Shown here one piece after another: positions 39,392 to 48,048 of a stretch of 64,000 nucleotides of DNA. Within the stretch, counting starts at the first letter, position 1. The number at the start of each line of letters is the position of its first letter. The stretch lies in the NCBI GenBank assembly GCA_965214495.1, contig OZ243958.1, positions 2,232,001 to 2,296,000 on the forward strand, given 5' to 3'. This DNA is from JANQOH01 sp965214495 (GTDB lineage: Bacteria > Pseudomonadota > Alphaproteobacteria > UBA7887). The notes beneath the pieces were generated by a model. The model was not told the origin of the DNA. It did not search any database and saw only the letters and a program-made list of their open reading frames with translations. The position numbers and the translations under genes were made by a program.

Positions 39392-40131
39392 GGCGATGAC
39401 AGCACGACGGCGATGCCTCCAGGCCGCCGCGCAGGGGTGGGTGCGCCAGGCAACATCGCCCTGTAGGGGCGCCCCTTGTGGGCGCCCAAACCCCCGAACC
39501 GGCGGGAAACGAGGGAGGGCAACCACAAGGATTGCCCCTACAGGAATTGTCGCGGTTCGCGTGGGTCCATGCTGGCGATGACAGCACGACGGCGATGCCT
39601 CCAGGCCGCCACGCAGGGCCGGGTGCGCCAGGCAACATCGCCCTGTAGGGGCGCCCCTTGTGGGCGCCCAAACCCCCGAACCGGCGGGAAACGAGGGAGG
39701 GCAACCACAAGGATTGCCCCTACAGGAATTGTCGCGGTTCGCGTGGGTCCATGCTGGCGATGACAGCACGACGGCGATGCCTCCAGGCCGCCGCGCAGGG
39801 GTGGGTGCGCCAGGCAACATCGCCCTGTAGGGGCGCCCCTTGTGGGCGCCCAAACCCCCGAACCGGCGGGAAACGAGGGAGGGCAACCACAAGGATTGCC
39901 CCTACAGGAATTGTCGCGGTTCGCGTGGGTCCATGCTGGCGATGACAGCACGACGGCGATGCCTCCAGGCCGCCACGCAGGGCCGGGTGCGCCAGGCAAC
40001 ATCGCCCTGTAGGGGCGCCCCTTGTGGGCGCCCAAACCCCCGAACCGGCGGGAAACGAGGGAGGGCAACCACAAGGGTTGCCCCTACAGGAATTGTCGCG
40101 GTTCGTGTGGGTTCGTGCTGGCGATGACAGC
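39392..40131. repeat. Four tandem 182-bp units in an A-B-A-B order, each holding an 85-bp palindromic MITE-like element
   Basis: The unit repeats at exactly 182 bp (CTGTAGGGG at 39461, 39643, 39825 and 40007). Units 1 and 3 share one variant (CGCGCAGGGGTGGG) and units 2 and 4 another (CACGCAGGGCCGGG), so a 364-bp pair seems to have duplicated. Within each unit an 85-bp element (first copy 39460-39544) has 28-bp inverted ends matching at 23 positions and starting CCTGTAGGGGC. The remaining 97 bp are a common spacer. The last unit has several extra substitutions. Frames across it on both strands are repeat artefacts, not genes. Confidence 0.92.
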
Positions 40132-40208
40132 GGGACGGCGGCCCGCTGGAGTCCGGTCGTCCTGTATCGATTTCAAACTGAGACACTGCCGGGTCGCCGG
40201 GTGCGGGT

Positions 40209-40236
40209 TTGACACGAGCCGCGGGGCCGGTATAGA
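40209..40236 (+). promoter_or_regulatory. Sigma-70-type promoter of rpsD
   Basis: TTGACA (40209-40214), a 16-bp spacer, and TATAGA (40231-40236) lie 42 bp before the rpsD ATG and immediately after the repeat array. The hexamers match consensus at six and five positions. A ribosome site GGGAG precedes the ATG by about eight bases. Confidence 0.72.
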
Positions 40237-40278
40237 ACCCGTCGCCGGTCCGGCCGCTGTCGCGTCACGGGAGTTTTC

Positions 40279-40893
40279 ATGAGCAAGCGCAGACGATCGA
40301 AATACAAGCTTGACCGCCGACTCGGCGTCAATCTGTGGGGGCGGGCGAAAAGTCCGATCAACCTGCGCGAATACGGGCCGGGCGAACACGGCCAGCGCCG
40401 ACGCAAGGTGTCGGATTTCGGAGTCCAGCTACAGGCCAAACAGAAGCTGCGGGGCTATTACGGCGAGATATCCGAGAAACAGTTCCGCCGCATCTATGCC
40501 GAGGCGGTGCGCGCGCGCGGCGACACACTGGAGAATCTGGTGGGTCTGCTCGAGCGCCGGCTCGACATGGTCGTCTATCGCATGAATTTCGCGCCGACGA
40601 TTTTCGCCGCCCGGCAGATCGTCAATCACGGGCATATCCATGTGAACCGGCGGCGCGTGACGGTCGCGAGCTATCGCGTCGCCGACGGCGACGCCGTAGA
40701 AGTGCGCGCCCGGTCGCGCGAGCATCCGTTGATCCTGGAAACGGTTCAGCGCCCGGAACGCGACGTGCCGGACTATGTGGAGGTCGATCTCGACAAGCTC
40801 AAGGGGACCTATCTGCGCCAGCCGCTGTTCGCGGACATTCCCTATCCGGTGCAGATGGAGCCCAATCTCGTCATCGAATACTACTCGCGCTAG
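40279..40893 (+). CDS. rpsD: 30S ribosomal protein S4
   Basis: Primary rRNA-binding protein of the small subunit, 204 residues, normal length. The N-terminal [13 protein letters not shown] and [14 protein letters not shown] blocks, then the S4 domain [17 protein letters not shown], and the C-terminal [13 protein letters not shown] are all standard. It lacks the N-terminal zinc Cys of the C+ form. It is transcribed on its own from the promoter listed just upstream, separate from the usual S13-S11 operon, as in many Alphaproteobacteria. Confidence 0.97.
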   Translation: MSKRRRSKYKLDRRLGVNLWGRAKSPINLREYGPGEHGQRRRKVSDFGVQLQAKQKLRGYYGEISEKQFRRIYAEAVRARGDTLENLVGLLERRLDMVVYRMNFAPTIFAARQIVNHGHIHVNRRRVTVASYRVADGDAVEVRARSREHPLILETVQRPERDVPDYVEVDLDKLKGTYLRQPLFADIPYPVQMEPNLVIEYYSR

Positions 40894-40898
40894 GTTCC

Positions 40899-41441
40899 GT
40901 GCCGCGGGTCGGGCCGGTCGCGAGGGAGAGCCTGCCCGAACCGCTGCGCGCGCAGTGGGACGCGGTGTGCGCCTATGCGCCGTTCGACCACATGCTCGGC
41001 GCCTTCGCCCACCGGCGGCCGATCTTCGAGCATCTCTTCGCCATGCAGGCCGCGCTGCGCCGCGAGGGGCGCCTGTCGCGGCGCCATTGGGAACTCGTTC
41101 AGGTCGCGGTTTCGCAGTTGAACGCCTGTTCGTATTGCGTCGCCCATCACGCCCCGCTGCTGGCCGTCGAAGGTCTGTCGGAGCCCGGCGTCGAGCGCCT
41201 TCTGGATTACGAGGACCACCCCGAGCTCGATGCGACCGACAAGCTGGTGGTGGCCTGCGCACGCGCCGTGAGCGAGAACCCGCGGCGCGTGCCTGAAGAT
41301 TTGATGACCGAACTGCGCGCCGTGTTCGACGACTCCCGGATCGTCGAACTGGTGTGGGAGATCGCGCTGTGCGGCGCGTTCAACCGTTTCAACAGCGCGC
41401 TCGCCCTCGACCCCGAACCCGCCCTGGCGAGCGGCGTCTGA
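40899..41441 (+). CDS. AhpD-like carboxymuconolactone decarboxylase family protein
   Basis: Small redox enzyme of 180 residues from GTG 40899. The AhpD-type active site NACSYCVAHH (Cys 77, Cys 80, His 84) suggests alkylhydroperoxidase or a related disulphide reductase. The following helices match the uncharacterised peroxidase-related subgroup (DKLVVACARAVSENP... and VWEIALCGAFNRFNSAL). It is 5 bp after rpsD. The longer open frame begins inside rpsD and is not used. Confidence 0.85.
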   Translation: MPRVGPVARESLPEPLRAQWDAVCAYAPFDHMLGAFAHRRPIFEHLFAMQAALRREGRLSRRHWELVQVAVSQLNACSYCVAHHAPLLAVEGLSEPGVERLLDYEDHPELDATDKLVVACARAVSENPRRVPEDLMTELRAVFDDSRIVELVWEIALCGAFNRFNSALALDPEPALASGV

Positions 41442-41735
41442 AGCGTTATCCGGGTGCGCAGGCTCCGCACACCGGCTGATCGCCGCGTAGAACGCCTGCC
41501 GCCCGGTCGGGTTGGGGCCCTCGTCGGCGAGTTTCGTCAGCGAACCGTTTTCGAGACGGAAGCGGACGACGGACAGCGGAGCGAAGAACCATACCCTTCA
41601 CCCGCCCCGATTTCGGCACGCCGATATGCACGACCCGCTCGTCCTCGTCCACGCGGCGAAAAAAAACGCTCGTTTCAGAATTCCCGCGGCGCTACGTTGC
41701 GCGCCGCACGGGGTGGACTTGGCGAGGAGCGTATC
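41442..41735. other. Gap before the surface-protein gene; no gene supported
   Basis: About 290 bp. On the minus strand a run of about 45 codons (near 41585 to 41445) reads like a degraded protein tail (VVRFRLENGSL..., GRQAFYAAISRCAEPAHP) right after a stop, perhaps a gene remnant, but it has no start. On the plus strand, GAGGAG at 41724-41729 is a good ribosome site for an ATG at 41736. Confidence 0.45.
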
Positions 41736-41793
41736 ATGACGATAGAGACTCACGGGAACGGTTGCCGGGTGTCGCCGCCTGGCGTTGCGCGTT

Positions 41794-41805
41794 CCCCCCC
41801 CCCCC
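41794..41805 (+). repeat. Twelve-C homopolymer tract at the 5' end of the surface-protein gene
   Basis: A run of 12 C lies 58 bases after the ATG at 41736, which has a strong ribosome site (GAGGAG). With 12 C that frame meets a TGA at 41811. With 11 C it would run on into a frame that encodes a signal-peptide-like segment (GLFRRFAFALAAGL). Such tracts are classical slip-strand switches, but this one has not been shown to vary. Confidence 0.75.
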
Positions 41806-41819
41806 GCTCCTGAGCCAGG

Positions 41820-44800
41820 GTGCCCGACCGTGACGGTCGGAACCCCGCCTCCCGACGGGGCAGCCCGCACCCCGGTCGGTCTCTTCCGACGCTTCGCGTT
41901 TGCCCTGGCGGCGGGGCTGCGGGTCAGGCGGCGGCGCAGACGCCGGGGAACCCGACCACGCTGACGCTGACGCTGTCCGGCGCCGACACCGTCGGCGAAG
42001 CCGACGGCGGCGTGCGCCTCACCGTTGAGTTCGACCAGCCGGCGGGCGCCGGCGGCTATCGCTGGATGACGTTCTCGGCCGCGGGCGGCAGCGCCACCCA
42101 GGGCGACGATTACGAATTGCCGCGGGCAACCATCCCGATGAGCGAAGGAGAAAGCCGGAGAACCGCCACCTTGCCCATCTTCGACGACGACGTGGACGAG
42201 GATGGCGAAACCATCGTGATCTCTGCCAGCGGCGAGGGGCTGACCTCGAACACCCTCACCATCACCGTTACGGACAACGACACGCGGGGCGTCACCGTCA
42301 GCCCGACCGACCTCAGCGTGATCGAGGAAGACGCGGCCGGCGCAACCTACGCGGTCGTTCTCGACTCCGAGCCGACGGCGGACGTGACGGTTGACATCGG
42401 TGTTACACCGAACGGCCACGACCTCACCATCGACCCCACGACGCTTACCTTCACCGCTGAAGACTGGGACGGGCCGCAAACGGTCACGGTCACCGCCAGC
42501 GACGACACGGACATGGATAACGACGCGGCGACGCTGAGCCACACCGCCAGTGGCGGCGACTACACCGGGGTAACCGCCGCAGACGTCGCCGTCACCGTTC
42601 GTGACAACGACGTGCCAACCGCGCCGACGGCGGTGGGGACGATATCGGATGTGACGCTGACGGTCGGCGGATCCACGTCGGCGGTGGACGTATCGGCCAA
42701 CTTCAGCGACTTCAACGGCGACACGCTGACCTGGACGGCGGAATCGGACGACACCTCCGTGGCAACGGTGACGGTATCCGGCAGCACCGTGACGGTCGAG
42801 CCGGTGGCGCCGGGCAGCGCCCAAATCACGGTCACCGCCACCGACCCGGACAGCCTCACCGCCACACAGATATTCGCCGCCACGGTCGACAAGGGCGAGC
42901 AGACGCTGACGGGCGGGAGTTTCACCCCGTCCTCCCTGACCTTCGACAGCCCCGGCAACCCGTTGCCCACCGCCTCGATCGTCGCGCCCGCCAACAGCGC
43001 CGGCAGCGTCGGGGGCCCCATCGGCTACACCAGCACCACCACCGACATCTGCACGGTGGCCGGAACGACGGTGACGGCGGAAATGAAGGGCGACTGCATC
43101 GTCACCGCGACGGCGGCGGCCAACGACGACTACGAGGAGTCGGCCCCCCTGACGCTTCCCGCGCTGTCCATCGCCCTGGGCACGATGGACCTGAGCGCCT
43201 TCGCCTACAGCCCGTCCACCGTGCTCGTGGGCGATCCCTCGCCGACGCTGACCGTGCCGCCCGATACCGTCGGCGGGATCAGGTACTACAGCGAATCGAC
43301 TTCCATCTGCACGGTCGAAAGCAGCTCGGGCGCGGTGACCTTCCTCGCGGCCGGGACCTGCACGGTGGAGATAAACGTCGCCGGCGACAACAAACGCTGG
43401 ACCCGCACCACGGCGACGTTCGACATCATCGTCCAGGCGCCGGACATCACGCTGAGCGTGGCGCCCGCCACCGTAACCGAGGCCGATGGCGCACAGACGG
43501 TGACGGTCACCGCGACGATCGGCGCGACCCGGACGGAGGAGACCGTGGTGACGGTGGCGGTCGGGGACGACACGGCCACGGCACCGGCGGATTACGCGAC
43601 GGTAACCGACTTCGAGATCGCGATCGCAGCAAACGAGTCGACCGGCAGCGGGAGCTTCGGCCTGACGCCGGTGTCCGACAGTCTTTACGAGGGCGACGAG
43701 ACCGTTGCCGTCACGGGGACGACGGCGATGGACGTGGGCTGGAGCGTGGGCCGCGCGCTGTTGACCATTGAAGACGACGACGCCTATCCGGGCCCGCTCA
43801 CCCTCTCGCTCGCTCCGGTGGAGGTTGCCGAGGGAGCCGGAACGGTGCGCGTCACGCTGACCGCGTCGCTCCCCGACGGGGGCTCGACCTGGCCCGCCCC
43901 GGTCAGGTTGACGACGGTGGTGGACGGGAACAAACCCGTGGACAGCCCCCTCGAGGCCGCGACGGAGGGCGTCGATTTCGCCACGATCGAGGATTTCACC
44001 GAGGATGTCGTTCCCGCCGGCATGACCACCGGCGAGTTGACGTTCGATCTGACGGTGAACGACGACAGCGACGTCGAGGGCGACGAGCTGATCCTCGTAC
44101 GGGGGCTTTCGGTTCCCTTCCTCATGACCGACCCCGTATTCCTGTGGCTGACGATCAAGGATAACGACGGGAACACCGCGCCGACGGCGGTGGGGACGAT
44201 ATCGGATGTCACGCTGACGGTGGGCGGCGCCGCGTCGGACGTGGACGTAGCGGCCAACTTCAGCGACGCCGACAACGACGCGCTGACCTACACGGCGGAA
44301 TCGGACGACACGTCGGTGGTCACGGTGGCGGTATCCGGCAGCACCGTGACGGTTACGCCGGCGGCGGCGGGCAGCGCCGGCGTCACGGTCACCGCCACCG
44401 ACCCCGGCGGCCTCACCGCCACGCAGATGTTCACCGCCACGGTCGGCAAGGGCGAGCAGACGCTGATCGGCTTCGCCTACTCGCCGGACGCCATCGTCTT
44501 CAACGACAGCCCGCCCGCGGTGACCGCGCCCACGGGGAACCAGGGCGCGCTGGGCTACGCGAGCCGAACGACCGCCGTCTGCACGGCGGACAGCGCCAGC
44601 GGCGTGCTGACCGTCCTGAGTTCGGGGGTGTGCACCGTGCGGGCCACCGCGGCGGCCACCGACGACTACAACGTGGCCACGGCGGACGCCGGCGTCGACA
44701 TCACGCCGGCCGCGCCCGCCATCGGTGTCACGGCGGGAGACGGGTCCATCACCCTGACCTGGAGCGACCCCGGCGACACCGGCATCGACGCCTGGGACTG

Positions 44801-47222
44801 GCAGCGTTGCGAACCCGGGGAGGTCTCCTGCACCTCCTGGACCGCGGCCGCCGCCGGCGAGATCGCCGCCCGGACCATCGTCATCGACGCCACCAACGGC
44901 ACGACCTACACCGCCAGGCTGCGGGCCAAGGCGGGCAGCCTCACCAGCGCGACCGCCACCTCCGACAGCGTCACGCCCACGGCGGGGGCGAACAACTCGC
45001 CGATCGCGGTGGGGACGATATCGGATGTGACGCTGACGATGGGCGGCGACACGTCGGATGTAGACGTATCGGGCAATTTCGACGCCGTCGACAACGACCC
45101 GCTGACCTACACGGCGGAATCGGACAACACGTCGGTAGCTACGGTGACGGTAACCGGCAGCATCGTGACGGTCGCGCCGGCGGCGGCGGGCAGCACCGTC
45201 ATCACGGTCACCGCCACCGATCCGGGCGGCCTGACCGCCACGCAGACGTTCACCGCCACGGTCAACCTGCCGGTGGACGACCTGATCCCGTCTTTCGTCC
45301 CGGAATCGGTTGCCTATGGCTGGACGGTCGGCGCCGACATCGGCTCGGTGCAGTTGCCGGCGGCCAGCGGCGGCGACGGCGATCTGTCCTACACGCTCGC
45401 GGACGAGGCCGACATCCCCGCCGGGGTGGGCTACGCCGCCGCCACGCGCACCTTCACCGGCGCGCCCTCGGCGGCCGGCAGTGCCACGCTCACCCTGACC
45501 GCCACCGACAGCGACGCGTCCGACCCGGACAGCGCCGCACTGACCGTCGCCATCACGGTCGCCAGGGGGATGCAGGACCTGAGCGGCTTCGCCTACAGCC
45601 CGGCCCGTGTCGCGGTGGACGGCGCGGCGCCGGCGCTGACCCCGCCGCCCTTGGTTGCGGACGGCGCGGCGCTGACCTACGCCAGCACGACCCTTGGCGT
45701 CTGCACGGTCGAGGCGGACACGGGCGCGCTGACCCTCGTCGTCCCCGGCGACTGCACCGTCGAGGCGACGGCGGCGGCCACCGACAACTACGAAGAGGCC
45801 ACAGCGCGCTTCACCGTGGAGGTGATCTCCGCCGAGACGGCGCTTCGGGAGCGTCTGGCGGCGGTGAACGAGTCGGTTATGCCGGAACTGGCGCGCGCGT
45901 TCGCGGGGAGCGCGGCCGAGGCGGTGGCCGGGCGCCTCGACGCGGCGCTGGCGGGCACCGCGCCGGCGGCGCCGGCTGGTTTCGCGGACGCGCTCTCTTC
46001 GGTCGCCGGGGCTCTGAAGGCGAACGAGCGGGCGCTGGACGAGGGCGCTTTCTCCTGGCGGCGGGCGCTGGCGGGCAAGTCCTTCGCATTGGGGCTCGCG
46101 GACGGCGACGGTGCGGGCGACGCCGTGTTCTGGGGTGCGGGCGAGTGGCGGAGCCTGTCGCTCGACGACGACCCGATCGAGTGGGAGGGCGAGACGTTTG
46201 CCGGCTATCTCGGCTTCGACACCGGCCTCGGCTCCGACCTCCGGGTCGGCACGGCGCTGTCCTGGTCGGAGGGTTCGATCGACTATACCGACGGCGGCGG
46301 CGCGGCGCCGGCGGCGGGCACGCTGGAGAGCCGGATGACGAGCGTCCATCCCTATGCGGGCCTGTCTCTGGCGGATGGCGGTCGGCTGTGGGCGACGGTC
46401 GGCTGGGGCCGGGGCGAGATCGAGATCGACGACGAGGAGGCGGCGGGCGGTCAGTCGAGCGATACGGCGCTGCTGACGGCGGCGATGGGCGGCGTCGCCC
46501 GGCTTGCGTCCGGGGGTGCGACGGCGTTCGATCTCAAGGGCGAGGCGCAGACGGCGCGTTTGGAGGTCGATGACAACGGCGACCTGATCGATGGCCTGAC
46601 GGTGAACACTCGTCGGCTGCGTCTGGCGCTGGAGGGTTCCCGGACATTCGCGCTGTCATCGCAGAAGACATTGACGCCGTCGCTGGAGGCCGGGTTGCGC
46701 TGGGACGGCGGCGACGGCGTGACCGGGGCGGGGTTCGAGATCGGCGCCGGTCTGGGCTGGTCCGACCGAGCTTCGGGCCTGACGGCGGAATTTACGGGCC
46801 GGGCGCTGGCGGCGCATGGCGGCGACCTGCGGGAATGGGGCGCGTCGGGCTTCGTGCGTCTGGACCCGAGTGCGGACGGGCGCGGCCTGTCGTTGAGCGT
46901 GACGCCCTCTTGGGGCGAGGCGGGGAGCGGGTTGTCGCAGTTGTGGGACGACGGCATGACCGCCCGCGACGCGGACGGTACGGCGCCGGTCGGGCGGATC
47001 GACGCGGAGCTGGGTTACGGTCTGGCGGCGCTCGACGGGGCCGGCCTGGTCACGCCCTACAGCGGCGCGGCGCTGGCTGACGACGGCGTTCGGCGCTACC
47101 GCCTGGGCGGGCGCTTCGGCCTCGGCGCGGGCCTCGACCTGAGCCTGGAAGCCGGCCGCCGGGAAAGCGCCGCCGACCCGCCCGAACACGGCATCGCCCT
47201 GCGCGCCACGGCGCGCTGGTAG
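41820..47222 (+). CDS. Giant autotransporter-like surface protein with Calx-beta, Ig-like and Fn3 modules
   Basis: 1,800-codon frame. Calx-beta domains lie at about 46-157, 158-264, 540-650 and 655-783. Three near-identical Ig/cadherin-like modules starting P-x-A-V-G-T-I-S-D-V-T-L-T lie at about 268-360, 787-882 and 1061-1148. There is one Fn3-like domain (967-1053) and further beta-sandwich modules. The last 390 residues form an outer-membrane beta-barrel ending in Trp. It is probably an adhesin. The listed start lacks a signal peptide; one is encoded in the next frame (about 41870-41930), and a strong ribosome site sits before ATG 41736. The 5' end therefore carries frame breaks or a switch; the true N-terminus is unresolved. 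Confidence 0.8.
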   Translation: MPDRDGRNPASRRGSPHPGRSLPTLRVCPGGGAAGQAAAQTPGNPTTLTLTLSGADTVGEADGGVRLTVEFDQPAGAGGYRWMTFSAAGGSATQGDDYELPRATIPMSEGESRRTATLPIFDDDVDEDGETIVISASGEGLTSNTLTITVTDNDTRGVTVSPTDLSVIEEDAAGATYAVVLDSEPTADVTVDIGVTPNGHDLTIDPTTLTFTAEDWDGPQTVTVTASDDTDMDNDAATLSHTASGGDYTGVTAADVAVTVRDNDVPTAPTAVGTISDVTLTVGGSTSAVDVSANFSDFNGDTLTWTAESDDTSVATVTVSGSTVTVEPVAPGSAQITVTATDPDSLTATQIFAATVDKGEQTLTGGSFTPSSLTFDSPGNPLPTASIVAPANSAGSVGGPIGYTSTTTDICTVAGTTVTAEMKGDCIVTATAAANDDYEESAPLTLPALSIALGTMDLSAFAYSPSTVLVGDPSPTLTVPPDTVGGIRYYSESTSICTVESSSGAVTFLAAGTCTVEINVAGDNKRWTRTTATFDIIVQAPDITLSVAPATVTEADGAQTVTVTATIGATRTEETVVTVAVGDDTATAPADYATVTDFEIAIAANESTGSGSFGLTPVSDSLYEGDETVAVTGTTAMDVGWSVGRALLTIEDDDAYPGPLTLSLAPVEVAEGAGTVRVTLTASLPDGGSTWPAPVRLTTVVDGNKPVDSPLEAATEGVDFATIEDFTEDVVPAGMTTGELTFDLTVNDDSDVEGDELILVRGLSVPFLMTDPVFLWLTIKDNDGNTAPTAVGTISDVTLTVGGAASDVDVAANFSDADNDALTYTAESDDTSVVTVAVSGSTVTVTPAAAGSAGVTVTATDPGGLTATQMFTATVGKGEQTLIGFAYSPDAIVFNDSPPAVTAPTGNQGALGYASRTTAVCTADSASGVLTVLSSGVCTVRATAAATDDYNVATADAGVDITPAAPAIGVTAGDGSITLTWSDPGDTGIDAWDWQRCEPGEVSCTSWTAAAAGEIAARTIVIDATNGTTYTARLRAKAGSLTSATATSDSVTPTAGANNSPIAVGTISDVTLTMGGDTSDVDVSGNFDAVDNDPLTYTAESDNTSVATVTVTGSIVTVAPAAAGSTVITVTATDPGGLTATQTFTATVNLPVDDLIPSFVPESVAYGWTVGADIGSVQLPAASGGDGDLSYTLADEADIPAGVGYAAATRTFTGAPSAAGSATLTLTATDSDASDPDSAALTVAITVARGMQDLSGFAYSPARVAVDGAAPALTPPPLVADGAALTYASTTLGVCTVEADTGALTLVVPGDCTVEATAAATDNYEEATARFTVEVISAETALRERLAAVNESVMPELARAFAGSAAEAVAGRLDAALAGTAPAAPAGFADALSSVAGALKANERALDEGAFSWRRALAGKSFALGLADGDGAGDAVFWGAGEWRSLSLDDDPIEWEGETFAGYLGFDTGLGSDLRVGTALSWSEGSIDYTDGGGAAPAAGTLESRMTSVHPYAGLSLADGGRLWATVGWGRGEIEIDDEEAAGGQSSDTALLTAAMGGVARLASGGATAFDLKGEAQTARLEVDDNGDLIDGLTVNTRRLRLALEGSRTFALSSQKTLTPSLEAGLRWDGGDGVTGAGFEIGAGLGWSDRASGLTAEFTGRALAAHGGDLREWGASGFVRLDPSADGRGLSLSVTPSWGEAGSGLSQLWDDGMTARDADGTAPVGRIDAELGYGLAALDGAGLVTPYSGAALADDGVRRYRLGGRFGLGAGLDLSLEAGRRESAADPPEHGIALRATARW
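42621..42910 (+). repeat. Internal direct repeat, copy 1 (Ig-like module of the surface protein)
   Basis: First of three long direct repeats inside the surface-protein gene, starting with GCGGTGGGGACGATATCGGA and ending with the GAGCAGACGCTGA linker. Copies at 44178 and 45000 are highly similar at DNA level, so recombination could delete or duplicate the intervening domains. Confidence 0.85.
44178..44466 (+). repeat. Internal direct repeat, copy 2
   Basis: Second copy of the Ig-like module. It shares the start word and the AAGGGCGAGCAGACGCTGA end with copy 1, with substitutions in the middle that mostly conserve the protein. Confidence 0.85.
45000..45264 (+). repeat. Internal direct repeat, copy 3
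   Basis: Third copy of the Ig-like module, slightly shorter. It ends at CACGGTCAAC and lacks the GAGCAGACG linker of the other two. Confidence 0.82.
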
Positions 47223-47230
47223 GCGAGCCC

Positions 47231-47274
47231 CCTGTAGGGGCGCCCCTTGTGGGCGCCCGACCCCCCGAACAGAC
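47231..47274 (+). repeat. Half copy of the CCTGTAGGGGC palindromic element
   Basis: Starts eight bases after the surface-protein stop. It reproduces the left arm of the 85-bp element of the 39.4-40.1 kb array (CCTGTAGGGGCGCCCCTTGT onward) and diverges after about 44 bp. The right arm is missing. It marks the junction between the surface gene and the inverted gene fragment. Confidence 0.85.
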
Positions 47275-47327
47275 GGGCCTCGACGCCTTCCGACAGCGCA
47301 TTCCGGACCGCCGCCCGGGCGATGCGG

Positions 47328-47406
47328 CCGCCATCGCCTCGACGGTGAAATCGCCAAGGACGACGAGGGCCAGGGCGCCCGTGTCCGCCTCGACCGCGCA
47401 GACGCC
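47328..47406 (-). pseudogene. Fragment of a second surface-protein gene, inverted
   Basis: The minus strand reads GVCAVEADTGALALVVLGD then FTVEAMAAA, matching the surface protein's GVCTVEADTGALTLVVPGD then CTVEATAAA at about residues 1297-1325 with only a few differences. The match is followed by unrelated sequence on both sides. It lies in opposite orientation to the large gene, just past the half element, so it is the relic of a paralogue or of an inversion/gene-conversion event. Confidence 0.75.
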
Positions 47407-47577
47407 GGCGCTTGAGCGGGCGCGGTTTCCCGCCTTTTCGCCCGGGCCCCTCGGTAAAGCGGCGGTCTGCAGACGGAGCCAACGCCCCGTTCCTGCCGGA
47501 GGCACCCCCGTCGTCGGCGTGAAAGCGGGTGGGGGCTTTCCCGACGCTTCGGCCGGGCACGCCCCATATGGCGACGA
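47407..47577. other. No gene seen
   Basis: The remaining bases up to the first minus-strand gene contain no recognisable coding region. As the 3' end of the long minus-strand cluster they could hold its terminator, but no strong hairpin with a T-run is visible. Confidence 0.4.
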
Positions 47578-48048
47578 TCAACGCCGCAGCATCCACCTTA
47601 TCGCCTGGCTGACGAGATGGAACGCGCCGCCGCCGGCCAGGGCGATCGCCGCGCTCTTCACAAACTCCTTGGCGAAAGCCGCCTGCGGCCCGGAACCCAG
47701 AAAGACGAAACCCAGCGATATCGTCAGCAGAAGCGCCGCGAACCCGCCGCCCCAGGTGAAGATGCGCACCGCCAGCGAATGACGCCGCTCCGCCGCTTCC
47801 CCATCGAACCGAAGCTGTTGCGCGCGCAGCTCGGCGTCCCGTCGATGCACCTCCGCATTCGCGGCGACCGCCCTCGCCATCGCCTCCGTGCGGCGGTTGC
47901 GGGCGTCGATCCGCTTGCTCTCCAGTTCGCGCCACGCGGAGAACGGATCGGCGGACGCATCCGCCGCCGGGCGGTCGCGCCTTTCCCCGGCAACCGCTGG
48001 CGCCGCCGCACCCTCGTCGCGGCGACCGTTTTCATCCCCTGCGGACAT
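47578..48048 (-). CDS. Small membrane protein of unknown function
   Basis: Protein of 156 residues. The first 85 residues are charged and helical, probably a coiled coil (ELESKRIDARNRRTEAMARAV). Two membrane helices follow (about 95-115 and 130-148) before a basic end. The ATG at 48048 overlaps the preceding gene's stop by 17 bp. Last gene of the cluster; role unknown. Confidence 0.68.
   Translation of the reverse strand: MSAGDENGRRDEGAAAPAVAGERRDRPAADASADPFSAWRELESKRIDARNRRTEAMARAVAANAEVHRRDAELRAQQLRFDGEAAERRHSLAVRIFTWGGGFAALLLTISLGFVFLGSGPQAAFAKEFVKSAAIALAGGGAFHLVSQAIRWMLRR

Noticed and set aside
39392..40131. The array considered as a CRISPR locus
   Set aside because: Units are identical over the full 182 bp apart from a few alternating bases; there are no unique spacers and no cas genes.
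39299..40186. Several 95-200 codon frames on both strands within the 182-bp array
   Set aside because: They repeat every 182 bp with the repeat unit and contain no family features, so they are by-products of the array.
41445..41590. Minus-strand run resembling a protein tail (LENGSLTKLADEGPNPTG)
   Set aside because: Only about 45 codons, preceded by a stop and running into the antisense of the AhpD-like gene. It may be a relic but cannot be supported as a gene.
41598..46349. A 1,583-codon open frame on the minus strand across the surface-protein gene
   Set aside because: It is the antisense of repetitive GC-rich codons. It is made of Arg/Gly/Asp/Ala-rich repeats without any domain, while the plus strand encodes clear modules and a beta-barrel.
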